A program made the position numbers and the translations under genes. Of a stretch of DNA of 64,000 nucleotides, positions 1-9,538 are shown in pieces. The notes under the pieces are model-generated. The model was given only the letters and a program-made list of their open reading frames with translations, was not told the origin of the DNA and searched no databases. The stretch is from Gliomastix tumulicola. Taxonomy: Eukaryota > Ascomycota > Sordariomycetes > Hypocreales > Bionectriaceae. The stretch lies in NCBI GenBank assembly GCA_001599755.1, contig BCHX01000002.1:992001-1056000 (forward strand), written 5' to 3'. Positions within the stretch are counted from its first letter, which is position 1, and each line of letters opens with the position of its first letter.

Positions 1-2
1 AC

Positions 3-734
3 ACACATACGCTCTATCTCGGCTACTTCAACGGACCGACCGAGGGCATCCTGATCGCGTGCAGCGTCATGGCCATCTCCGGCATCTACGGGCCCGACCT
101 CTGGACCGAGCCGCTGGCCTACCTCGTGCGCGACCGTCTCCCCGAGTTCGCAGACCTCCTGGGCGAGACCTGCCTCCGGGACATCTGGGTCGGCATCATC
201 GTCGGCTCGCTCGTCGTCGGCCACGTGCCCTTTTGCGTGTACAACGTCGTCAAGGCCCGCCGCGCCAACGGCCTCCCCGTCGCCCCCGTCTTCCTCGAGT
301 GGACGCCCATGGCCGTCTACACGCTCTCCATCGGCGCCTGGGTCTACTCCCCGCACAGCACGCTCATGGAGGAGAACCACCTGGTGCTGCTCTGCCTCAC
401 GCTGTCCTTTGTCTTCGGCCGCATGACCACCAAGATGATCCTCGCCCACCTCACGCGCCAGCCGTTCCCCTACTGGACCGTCATGCTGTGGCCGCTCGTC
501 GGCGGCGCCGTCCTCGGCAACCTGCCGCGGTTCGGCTTCGCCAAGGTGACGCCGGGCGTCGAGCTCGCGTACCTGTGGGCGTACTTCGTCTTCGCGGTCG
601 TGGCGTACTTCCGCTGGGCGTACCTTGTGATTACGAGCATCTGCAACTTCCTCGGCATCAACGCCCTGACGATCCCCAAGGAGAAGCAGATTGCGAACCA
701 GAAGGCGCTTGAGGCGGCCAAGAAGGGGCAGTAA
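3..734 (+). CDS. CDP-alcohol (choline/ethanolamine) phosphotransferase, C-terminal part
   Basis: This is the 3' end of a gene cut by the window start. The open frame runs from base 3 to a TAA at 732-734 and gives 243 residues. It begins HTLYLGYFNGPTEG, the segment that follows the catalytic CDP-alcohol motif in eukaryotic EPT1/CPT1 enzymes; the motif itself (DGxxARxxxxxxxxGxxxDxxxD) lies outside the window. The rest is a series of hydrophobic membrane segments ending in a basic, Lys-rich cytosolic tail (KEKQIANQKALEAAKKGQ). Family members transfer phosphocholine or phosphoethanolamine from the CDP form to diacylglycerol in the ER or Golgi membrane, the last step of the Kennedy pathway. Choline and ethanolamine specificity cannot be separated from this fragment. 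No intron is visible in it. Confidence 0.85.
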   Translation, partial: THTLYLGYFNGPTEGILIACSVMAISGIYGPDLWTEPLAYLVRDRLPEFADLLGETCLRDIWVGIIVGSLVVGHVPFCVYNVVKARRANGLPVAPVFLEWTPMAVYTLSIGAWVYSPHSTLMEENHLVLLCLTLSFVFGRMTTKMILAHLTRQPFPYWTVMLWPLVGGAVLGNLPRFGFAKVTPGVELAYLWAYFVFAVVAYFRWAYLVITSICNFLGINALTIPKEKQIANQKALEAAKKGQ

Positions 735-1275
735 TAGATTCGATAACATCAGCAACAGCAACGACGACGACGGCAACGACTACATTCTTCAACGAGTGTT
801 TAATATCATATATGCGGGGTTAAAAAAGAGCAACGGCGTGGGGCGTTTTGCTTTGTTGTCAGTATCCGGGGAAACAGAGGTTCTCATACATATATATATG
901 TGGTGGCGTGGGTGGTTGGGGTTTAGAACAATAAGGAAAGTTTCACGTGCCTATCCATCTCAAGGTATCAAATGATTCTATTATATGCTTTTCGGGCACG
1001 TTGTCCACGAAGCATTTTCCGATGTCTACAGCTGAGTGCCTGTATACAGCCCTATTCGATACCTGTCGTTAACCAGATACATTAGTCATGCCATCCAGAC
1101 GCCACGGATAAGGGGGGGGCTCAGGCTTATCGATCGAGCAAGCATCATCGAGCCGTCGAACCAGCTCCGAATCTCAGCCAAACGTCGATCATCTAGCATG
1201 GCAACCCTTCCTCCTGCTCGCACCCCCGTGCATCCCATCCATCGCGCGCGCGTCCGATCCCGGCACACTCAGCTG
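735..1275. other. Convergent 3' intergenic region
   Basis: The region lies between the ends of two convergent genes. It contains an AT-rich patch with a short TA run near 884-900 and no reading frame I would support. It presumably holds both transcript ends. Confidence 0.5.
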
Positions 1276-1928
1276 TTAGGCCCTCAGGGTAGAAGCGACG
1301 CTAGCTTTGTCGTCGTCGTCGTAGTCCAGAGGCCTCGTTGTTCCAGCGCCCTGCCGAGGAGGAGCAGGACGAGGAGGCGTGCCTGCCGAGGGTCGAAACC
1401 ACGACGGGAGCTCCGTCGCCTTGGGGACCGTGGTGTGGTCCGGGACTCTCCGGACGACGGTCCCTTGCGGCAGCTTGATCGGCCGCGGCCACTTCGCACG
1501 CGGGACGTTTTCCAGCACCCACTGGCCGCCGGCCTCGCCGCTGCCCTCGCTCTCGTAGGTGAGGTCCCATACCTCCTTTATCTGGATGAAGTACGCGGGC
1601 TTCTTGGGAGGGGTGACCACCTTGGGGGGCGTGGCCTTGGGGCAGGTCCAGCGGCGCTGGATGCCCGCGTCCGAGGGTTCGCTGCCTTTGGTGGCGGCGA
1701 TGCTGGCGGTATCGACGGTGTCCTTCTTGAACTCACCCTAGAAGCTTGATGTGTTACTACTGGTACTTTGTTTTCATTGAACGGCAGGGCTCACATAGAA
1801 GGTTCCTGTCGACTGCGAGGAGGTGGGGACACACATACCTTCTCAGAGAGCGGCTCAGCGTTTGTCGCCGAAGTGCTCGAACCGTGCCGCCTAAACAAGC
1901 GGCAGAGCCCTGTGACTATGCAGGCCAT
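1276..1928 (-). CDS. Hypothetical protein, 183 aa, two exons
   Basis: Exon 1 is 1928-1839 (30 codons, starting MACIVTGLCRLFRRHG), followed by a phase-0 intron 1838-1738 (donor GTATGTGT, acceptor CTTCTAG), and exon 2 is 1737-1276. The frame that starts with GTG at 1620 is only the 3' part of this gene: without the splice it runs back into a TAG that belongs to the intron acceptor. The middle is the most protein-like part (YFIQIKEVWDLTYESEG and WVLENVPRAKWPRPIKLP). The C-terminus is Pro-rich and ends DYDDDDKASVASTLRA. No signal peptide, membrane segment or known domain is recognisable. It is likely conserved in related fungi, because both exons have coding-like base use. Confidence 0.6.
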
Positions 1929-2987
1929 TGGACACGGGATGGAGATCCGATGGGATCCAACTTGAAATTACAACAAAAGTTTGAGATGAAGGGAGTGACG
2001 AGAGAAATGAAGGAAAGAAATGAAGCTGGTCCTTGGAGCTTCGAGCTTGGGCATTTATACCTACTTACCTCCCAGCCGTGTGGGAAAGGGGAGCTACCGG
2101 GTCACGACATATGTTGGCACAATCTGTAAGGTTTTTGGGATAGTTTCCTATACAGTTTGAGGATGGGGCTGTGTGTTTACCTATGGCCATAGCTGATGGT
2201 GAAGCTGGGGTACGAGGTGGCGGGCAATTATCACTCACCTTCAGCGTGTACTAGACAAATCGCAGCACGACATGTTTAGAGGCGTTACCCCAAGCTCAAG
2301 CTGAGAGTTTTACGACTGGGGCAGATCAGATGCAAGATTCGGTTGAACTTATCTGAGTCTTCCATTTTTCTTCCATTTTTCAGCCCGCTCAAGAACCTTC
2401 CTTCGAAACCGTTGAAGATGGAACACCTCTCGTAGCTGAGACTTCACAACAGACCTTCAGGGTAGCAGACCCAGAGAGACCCCTGATGCTTTGAAACTCT
2501 ATAGCTGAGGTGGTTTGACTTTAGCGGGGTTTAGCGGCAATCGGGTCCCTTAATCGGAAGGAGAAGCACCGAAGATCTGCTCCAGTTTCTCTTTGTCCAC
2601 ACGCCACACTAACTATTTATCTTTCCAACACTTGCCGGCACTTGGGCCCTGCCCTTTTACCCTGGAATGGATTGACGAATTGGGTAGCTGTCTGAGGCGA
2701 GCTGGCCTTTTCTCACGACTGCTAGTGGCTGTTCCTGGGGGCTTCATCATCATCATCGCTAGCCCCCTGCCCTAGCACCGACCGACTTCCACTTCCCTCC
2801 CATCCCACCACGATAACGGGGCGAACCAACAACAAAGAAGGCCGGCCGAATAGCAACAAGGATCCCCCCTTCACCTCCGGCCAACATCCCCCCTCTCGGG
2901 CACCTCGCTGCCCTCTTCTCCTCCTCTCCTCTCTCTCCTCTCCTCTCCTCTCTCTTCTCCCCTCCTCCTCCCAATCCCACCGCCACC
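1929..2987. promoter_or_regulatory. Divergent intergenic/promoter region with CT-rich tract
   Basis: This stretch separates two divergently transcribed genes and so carries both promoters. Directly before the start of the glutaminyl cyclase, 2917-2972 is almost pure pyrimidine (CTCCTCTCCTC-type repeats), as is common just upstream of fungal start codons. No supportable gene is present. Confidence 0.5.
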
Positions 2988-4253
2988 ATGCCTCTCCTCC
3001 CCGCGACGTGGTGGCTCCTCCTCATGGCCGGCCTCCTCTCCCTCGTCGAGTCGGCCGCGTCGTCCTTCGCCACCCTGACCGACGACGACCTGCGCAACAT
3101 CCCCGCGCCGAGCGACTCCGACTTCGACATCAAGAGCGGCGGGCTCCTCGCCCCGATCCTCATCCCGCGCGTCCCCGGCACCGACGGCTCGCACAAGGTC
3201 CAGCGGCACCTCGTCGACTTCTTCCGCGACGAGCTGCCCGGGTGGACGGCGCTCTCGCAGAACTCGACGTCCAAGACGCCCGCCACGGGCGACCGCGACG
3301 TGCCCTTCACCAACTGGATCTTCCGTCGGGACCCGCCCTGGGCGCGGGAGGGCGACGTCGGACGGCTGACGCTGGTGGCGCACTACGACAGCCTGATGAA
3401 GCCCGAGGGGTTCGTGGGCGCGATTGACAGCGCGGCGCCGTGCGCGATGCTGATGCATGTGGCGAGGAGCATCGACGAGGCGTTGACGGCCAAGTGGGCG
3501 GCTATGGAGAGCGATGGGGAGGATGGCCTCTCGGAGGATAAGGGTGTGCAGATTGTGTTTCTGGACGGGGAGGAGGCCTTCCTGAGGTGGACGGACGAGG
3601 ACTCCATTTATGGTGCACGGTATGCCCCTTTTCTACATGCTGCTGGGTGACGACATATATATATGTATATATATATATATATATATATACTGACAGCAGA
3701 GCACAGCTCCCTCGCCGCCGAATGGGACGCCCAGCCGTACGGCCAGCTCTCCACGTACCGCAACCCCCTCCAGTCCATCAGCCTCTTCGTCCTCCTCGAC
3801 CTCCTCGGCAGCGACGGGCCCTCCATCCCGTCCTACTTCCTCCCCACGCACTGGGCCTACCGCAACCTGGCCTCGCTCGAGAAGCGCATGCGCGACCTCG
3901 GCATCCTCGAGTCCAAGCCCGCGCACCCTTTCCTCCCCGAAGCCGACAAGGAGCCCAGCCGCTTCGGCCGCAACTACATCGGCGACGACCACGTGCCCTT
4001 CATGAGCCGCGGCGTCGACATCCTGCACATGATCCCCTCGCCGTTCCCGGACGTCTGGCACAAGCTCGAGGACGACGGGGAGCACCTCGACCTGCCGACG
4101 TGCCGGGACTGGAGCCGGCTGGTCACGGCGTTCGCGGTCGAGTGGATGGAGTGCAGCGAGCATATGCCGAAGAAGAAGGCGACCAAGGCGGCGAGGGAAC
4201 CGGGGAGCGGGACGGGGACGGGGGAGAAGAAGGAGAAGAGGACGGAGTTATAG
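2988..4253 (+). CDS. QPCT: Secreted glutaminyl-peptide cyclotransferase (M28 family)
   Basis: Exon 1 is 2988-3619 and exon 2 is 3707-4253, giving 392 residues. The acceptor ending CACAG at 3706 restores the continuous YGARSLAAEW. The 87-nt intron contains a (TA)n run. The N-terminus is a signal peptide (Trp/Leu-rich, about residues 6-23). M28/glutaminyl cyclase landmarks are visible: VAHYDS with the zinc histidine near 132, the aspartate of AIDSAAPCA near 148, FLDGEEAF with the glutamates near 195, and GDDHVPFMSRGVDILHMIP with the third metal/substrate region. These enzymes convert N-terminal Gln or Glu of secreted proteins to pyroglutamate, usually in the secretory route or outside the cell. 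The C-terminus is a Lys/Gly-rich hydrophilic tail of about 30 residues. Confidence 0.88.
3655..3690. repeat. (TA)n microsatellite inside the QPCT intron
   Basis: This is an almost uninterrupted alternating TA run with one G, lying within the intron between its donor at 3620 and acceptor at 3706. Its length is probably variable between strains. Confidence 0.9.
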
Positions 4254-4884
4254 GCAGGGAGGCTCCGTCTGATTACTAGTATCCATGATTCATCTGGTTG
4301 GGAAGTATTTAGCGGCGGATGGCGATGGGTTCCTCTTTTGACCTGTGGCGTTGGGAGGCGTTGCACATGTTGCTTTTTTGGATTTGATAGATGAAAATAA
4401 GACCGCAGGAGCATTGGCCCTGTCAGCGAAACCTGGATAGTAGTCATACATACTGAGGAAGCTGTGTTTGTGGATATCATCTTGAAGGTGGTTGGCTAGT
4501 AGTAAGTTCGCCATGAGAGGCTGGCACACCTTGATGCCAGGCTCCGGTTTTAGAGGAGAACGACCTCGCGCCATCAACAATGCTGTGAATAATGTTCTGG
4601 CATGTGATTCTATGCTCTGCCTCTTTATCCAGTGGCTACTCCTCCTCCATGGCTGAGAATGGCTGAGAAGGAGGAGTCTGATGGATATTTCGAGCCGATC
4701 GCGGAGTTTGGTCGTCAGCGCCTTGTGAATCACGGATGTAGCAGGAGGGCGCAATAATATCTCTCAAAACCACCTTCAAGTTATGAGCCCCTTTATCCCC
4801 CTCGGATCACGATAAACCTACAAAAATTGGAAGCTGCAGCATCACATCCTGTATTGTGTATTGTTCAGCGTATAACCCATCGTC
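4254..4884. other. Intergenic region upstream of the NAT gene
   Basis: This tandem-gene spacer contains the terminator side of the cyclase gene and the promoter of the acetyltransferase. A short direct repeat (ATGGCTGAGA twice) lies near 4650-4668. No gene is supported. Confidence 0.45.
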
Positions 4885-5904
4885 ATGCCAGCCATCTACT
4901 CCCAGGAGCAGGTCTCCCAGTTCCTCGCGCACATCGACATCCCGGCGCAGTTCCGTCTGGAGAACGACCCGGCGCGCGACCATGCTTTCCTCAAGGCGCT
5001 GCACGTGCACATGATCACGGCCGTGCCGTACGAGAACCTGCTGCTGCACTACTCGGCGCGGCGGAGGGTCGATACCAACCCGCAGACCGTCTTCCAGAAG
5101 ATCATCGGCGGCGGCGGCGGCGGAGGAAAGGGGAGGGGAGGGTACTGCATGGAGAACAGTCTGCTGTTCTTGAACATGCTGAAGGCGATTGGGTTCAGGG
5201 TGTATCCTGTGGGCGTCAAGATCCGTCCACGGGTGAATGGCGTGCCGGGTGGTGATTACATCGGATGGTAGGACAGCCCCTTTCTCAAGTCTACACACAC
5301 ACACAGAAAGGCTGACCACTAAGTAACCAGGGTGCACATCGTCAACATCGTGACACTCCCCGACGGCGCACGCTGGGTCACAGACGTGGCCTTTGGCGGC
5401 GACGGCCCAACAGAGCCCATCGAGCTCAGGCACGGCGCCTCCATCTTCAACCTGGGCACGCAGACCGCCCGCCTCGTCCGCGGCTTCACCCCCTTCCAGA
5501 CCGAGACCGACGACCCGGAGCGCGCGCTCTGGATCTACGAGTGCCGCAACGGCGCCGACGGGACCGCGCCCTGGAACGCCTTCTACTGCTTCAGCGACAA
5601 GGTGGAGTGGTGCGCGGCCGACTACGAGGTGTGCAACTGGTTCACGAGCTGCAGTCCCGATAGCTTCCAGACGACGACGGTGCTGGTGGTCAAGTTCCTG
5701 CGGAGGGAGGGCTCCGACGAGATCTACGGGAAGAGGATGCTTGTGAATGGGTTGGTGAAGGAGAATCTGGGCGGCAAGACGAGGTTGGTGCAGGAGTGCC
5801 GGACGGAGGCGGAGAGGGTGCAGGCGCTGAAGGAGTGGTTTGGGCTGGAGTTGACCGGGGAGGAGACGAAGGCTATTGAGGGGTTCCAGACGGCACTGAA
5901 CTAA
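4885..5904 (+). CDS. Arylamine N-acetyltransferase
   Basis: Exon 1 is 4885-5267 and exon 2 is 5331-5904, giving 318 residues. The 63-nt intron has branch GCTGACC and acceptor AACCAG. The catalytic triad of the NAT family is in order: Cys88 in RGGYCMEN, His in VHIVNIV just after the intron, and Asp in WVTDVAFGG. The N-terminal PYENLLLHYS segment is also typical. The enzyme moves an acyl group from acyl-CoA to arylamines or hydrazines in the cytosol. In filamentous fungi related enzymes detoxify plant benzoxazolinone-type amines or use malonyl-CoA, but the acyl donor cannot be read from the sequence. Unusually, a run of seven glycines encoded by GGC/GGA repeats sits directly before the RGGYC loop. 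Confidence 0.92.
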
Positions 5905-6207
5905 GTAGGAAGCAAGCATAAGTAGTAGAATCATACACTAATGAACCTTGAAGATAAAATTCACGCCTGGAATCACATAGGATCGTGGCATTGCGAGCCG
6001 TTGTAAGAACAACTTGACCGTTGTGCTGGAAGAGTTCAGTGGAGGACCCCTATAGGTAACTGTAAGGTAGACCCGCAATAAGTTGACCCCTGGCCAATCA
6101 GCGCCAACCTGCTACAACCACGTCAACCACAAGCTCTCTGGCAGCTTCCAAGCTCCCGCTAAACATTCCCGCCCTCCTGCAACATCCCAACCCCGAATTC
6201 CTCGAAC

Positions 6208-6245
<38 letters not shown>

Positions 6246-6292
6246 TCCTCTCACCGAACGAGCCACGAAAAGAACAGAGCCGAATCCCAACC
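5905..6292. promoter_or_regulatory. SWP1 upstream region
   Basis: This spacer between the NAT gene and SWP1 contains a GGCCAATCA box (about 6090-6099) and a 35-base C homopolymer about 50 bases before the SWP1 start. No gene is present. Confidence 0.5.
6209..6243 (+). repeat. Poly(C) homopolymer, 35 nt
   Basis: Thirty-five consecutive cytosines lie 50 bases upstream of the SWP1 ATG, probably inside its 5' untranslated leader. On the other strand this is a 35-mer of G, able to form a quadruplex. Exact length is uncertain because such runs are prone to slippage and sequencing error. Confidence 0.9.
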
Positions 6293-7289
6293 ATGCGGTT
6301 CTCAATCGCCTCGTCCATTGCCCTCCTCGCGGGCGCAGCCTCCGCCGCCTCGACCTGGGGCTTCGCCGACGGCACCGTCGAGGTCGTCTCCCGCTCCGAG
6401 GGCGCTGCCGGCTCGCACGCCTTCTCCGACAAGCAGGCCGTCCCGTCGGCGCTGGACCTCGCGCACGGCGACAAGATCAAGGTGTCCGTGACGACCAAGG
6501 ACGGATCCAAGGCGAAGCGGCCGCACCAGGCGTTCCTGACGCTCAAGGAGGTGTCGTCCGGTCTGGAGGCGCCGTTTCCTCTCACTGTCAAGGAATCGGG
6601 CAAGGGCACGGTTGAGATTGTGAGTGGGAGAATCCAGATACATTCAATTGGGGGAAACGCAGGCTAATTGAAGACGAAAACCAGGCGCACAAGGACCTGC
6701 CCCTCCAGCTGCTCCTGTCGAGCGAGCCCCTCAGCGCCAGCCTCGTGCTGGGCTCCTTCGGCTCCTCCAAGGGCTCCGTCACCCCCGTCTTCGACATCGC
6801 CGTGAAGCTCGACCCTAACCAGGCGGCTCCGTCGTACGAGACGCCGCTGCGCTACGGCAAGCAGCCTGAGATCCACCACATCTTCAGGCCCGATCCCAAG
6901 AACCCGCCCATTGTCATCTCTCTCGTCTTCGCGGCGGGCGTCGTTGCCACGGTCCCCGCCCTTGTCGTCGGAGTAGGTCTCCTCTATACCTCGGAAGCTC
7001 TTTGTGTGTGTATGTATGTATGTATGGTTATGCTGACTTGTTGGAATAGCTTGGCATCTTTGGCGCGAACCTGAACCACCTGCAAAAGGCCCTGGGCAGC
7101 GCACCGGTGTCCCACGCCACGTTTGTCGGCTCCGTCGTTGCCCTGGAGGGCCTCTTCTTCCTCTACTACAGCGGCACGAAGCTGCTTACCATCCTGCCCT
7201 TCATCAGCGTCGTCGGTGTGGTGACCTTCCTCAGCGGCATCAAGGCTCTGGGCGAGGTGCAGCGTCGTCGACTTGCTGGGGACAGATAA
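6293..7289 (+). CDS. SWP1: Oligosaccharyltransferase subunit Swp1 / ribophorin II
   Basis: Three exons, 6293-6619, 6685-6972 and 7050-7289, encode 284 residues. Both introns are phase 0, and the second has the branch TGCTGAC. A signal peptide ends near residue 18 (ALLAGAASA). A luminal beta-rich domain follows (TWGFADGTVEVVSRSEG, the paired PHQAFLTLKEVSSGLEAPF). Three C-terminal membrane segments begin PPIVISLVFAAGVVATVP, VSHATFVGSVVALEGLFF and LLTILPFISVVGVVTFL. This matches ribophorin II/Swp1, the delta-type subunit of the ER complex that moves the lipid-linked glycan onto Asn of nascent proteins. The length matches fungal Swp1. The conserved ending is basic (EVQRRRLAGDR). Confidence 0.9.
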
Positions 7290-8027
7290 AGGGGGGTTAT
7301 CGACAACTCGATGAAGATGGTGGGTGGCAAAGAAAAAGATCGGGCTCTGAGAGCGTTCGATCACAGCAGGCCTAGGAAATGGCTGGCTATTTAGATGCGA
7401 CGCGGGGCATCAAAAAAGGCAGGCATGGCTGCCTGGCATGGGATTTCTAGCGGGCTGTGTTTGTTACTGGGTTGATCTGTGTACTATAAGCATCTGCGTG
7501 CGTTCAACGGCATAGACAGACGGACTATGGGAAATGAAAACAACAATCACATGAAGACCCCAGTCCCTCTCTCTCTACCAACAGGCCTTTGAATCTCTCC
7601 TCTACCATCACCCCATTATCTGTCATCACGGAGTTTCCCTAATCGAGGCCCCGCTATTCCGAGTCGTCAGCAACGGGAGCGAGTCTCCACCTGCCGAGGC
7701 CCGCTCCAGCTCTCAGCACAACACAAGCCTGGAATTCCGAAACCTTGGGGCTTCCTCTTCCCTCAGTGCTCTGCTTAGGTACGGTGGTTGACTCGTGTTT
7801 GCCAGGGAGGCTTTCTGTTTTGATTGTTCGTTTCCACTCTTTCTATCTCGACAACCTGCTCTCAGTCTTTGCGTTGCGTACATAATCTCACTCAGTCGAC
7901 ACTCAAACGTTGAACGGACTCTCGCTACTGCGAATCGCCGAGATCCTTGCGTCATCACATCTGCCCATTGAGACGTCTTCACAAGCCAATTCGTCTGCAG
8001 TGTCTGCCGATAGGCTTCTCATTCAGC
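7290..8027. other. Intergenic region between SWP1 and an alpha/beta hydrolase
   Basis: This tandem spacer is CT-rich in its downstream half (promoter of the hydrolase). Short unrelated frames cross it, but none has coding character. Confidence 0.45.
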
Positions 8028-9325
8028 ATGACAGTCGAGTATGTGGTCAACCCCTCGCTTGCATCGGTGTTTCTTGTTATCGGAGGGACTCGGGGCTTGA
8101 GGTCCCCCGGCGGCCCTGTGATACGAACGAAAGCTCCATCCTCACAGAAACACTAACCGGGCAACTTTCAACAGAGGCTTCCGGTTTCCCACTATGGAGG
8201 AAACTACCAACCACGCTGCCTATCCATCGGCAGTTTGGAACTTGGAGCCGACCCGTCGTGGCCTCTTCCCTGCTGCTGAGGGCCGTGGCGGGCCGATCAA
8301 GATCTCGTGGGAGATCCACGGCACCGGCCCGACCAAGATCGTCGTATGTGCAGTAACCCCCGTCTCTCTCTCCTTACTCTCATATATGCTGACCTTTCCA
8401 GTTCATCATGGGCCTCGCCGGCGTGACAGCCTCCTGGCAGCGTCAGACCCGGCACTTCGGCCACGACAAGGCGGACCAGTACTCCGTCCTCATCATGGAC
8501 AACCGCGGCATGGGCGCCAGCGACAAGCCCGTGGCGCGCTACTCCACGAGCGAGATGGCCCGCGACGTCATCGAGGTCCTCGAGCACGTCGGCTGGATTC
8601 CGTCTTCTGCCTCTTCTTCTTCTTCATCTACATCTACTCCTTCTTCCCGCCAGGTCCACGTCGTCGGCATCTCGCTCGGCGGCATGATCGCCCAGGAGCT
8701 CGCGTGCCTCATCCCGGACCGCCTCCTCTCCCTCTCGCTGCTCTGCACCGCCGCCGAGGTGAAGAACTCGAGCTCGTACAGCGAGTGGATCGCCGAGGGC
8801 CTGTCGTTCCTGTATCCGAAGCCCGCGGAGCAGGGCATCATCGACACGGCGCGCAAGATCTTCGTCGACGAGTGGCTGACGGCTCCCGACGCCGAGACTC
8901 CGCCTTCGAAGGAGGGCACGCCGGGGTGTCTGGCTTCGGGGTGCGAGGACGGCATGTACCGGCTCTTCGACTGCAACTTCCAGCGGTTCCAGGCGCAGGA
9001 GCTGACGAAGCGGCGCCAGCCTGGGTATTTCACCAAGCAGGGGTTCGTGTGCCAGCTTATCGCGGCGGCGTGGCATCGGAAGAGCCCCGAGCAGTTGAAG
9101 GAGATGGCGGATAAGGTTGGGCGGGAGCGGATCATGGTGCTGCATGGCGCGCGGGACAAGATGATCTTTGTTTCGAATGGGGAGCGCCTCATCGAGCTGG
9201 TTGACCCGGGCACGGCGATGATCGTCGAGGGCTTGGGGCATGCGCCGGTTATGGAGAGGTATAAGTGGTATAACGAGCTGATGGAGGGGAAATTCAAGGA
9301 GTGGGAGGCGTTGCCAGTGTCATGA
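8028..9325 (+). CDS. Alpha/beta hydrolase (epoxide hydrolase/S33-like)
   Basis: Three exons: 8028-8038 (only 11 coding bases), 8175-8343 and 8402-9325, giving 367 residues. The first intron has donor GTATGT, branch CACTAACC and acceptor CAACAG; joining it yields MTVEGFRFPTMEETTN in frame with an internal ATG at 8194, so a start at 8194 is the alternative. The fold landmarks are DNRGMGASDKP (after strand 4), the nucleophile elbow GISLGG, the acid region HGARDKMIF and the histidine in GLGHAPVMER. The substrate is unknown. A Ser/Thr-rich insertion of about 18 residues sits just before the nucleophile strand. No signal peptide is seen, so it is probably cytosolic. Confidence 0.8.
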
Positions 9326-9538
9326 TATGGGGGAAACACGAGATGATGATGATGATGGAAGGGGGTTGTATGTATTTGTTCAGACTTGCTCATATATCTT
9401 CCTATAAACGACGCCTTGTTAGAGTTACGCCATTCTCCTCTGCTCTCATCTCATGCTGAAATACAAGGCTCATACAACAAGTCCGTCATTTCTTGTTCTA
9501 GCTACAGTCTGTGTAAGATGGTCCAAAATCACCCTGGT

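Noticed and set aside
4807..5934. 375-codon minus-strand frame
   Set aside because: Antisense of the arylamine N-acetyltransferase, whose triad and splice sites are clear.
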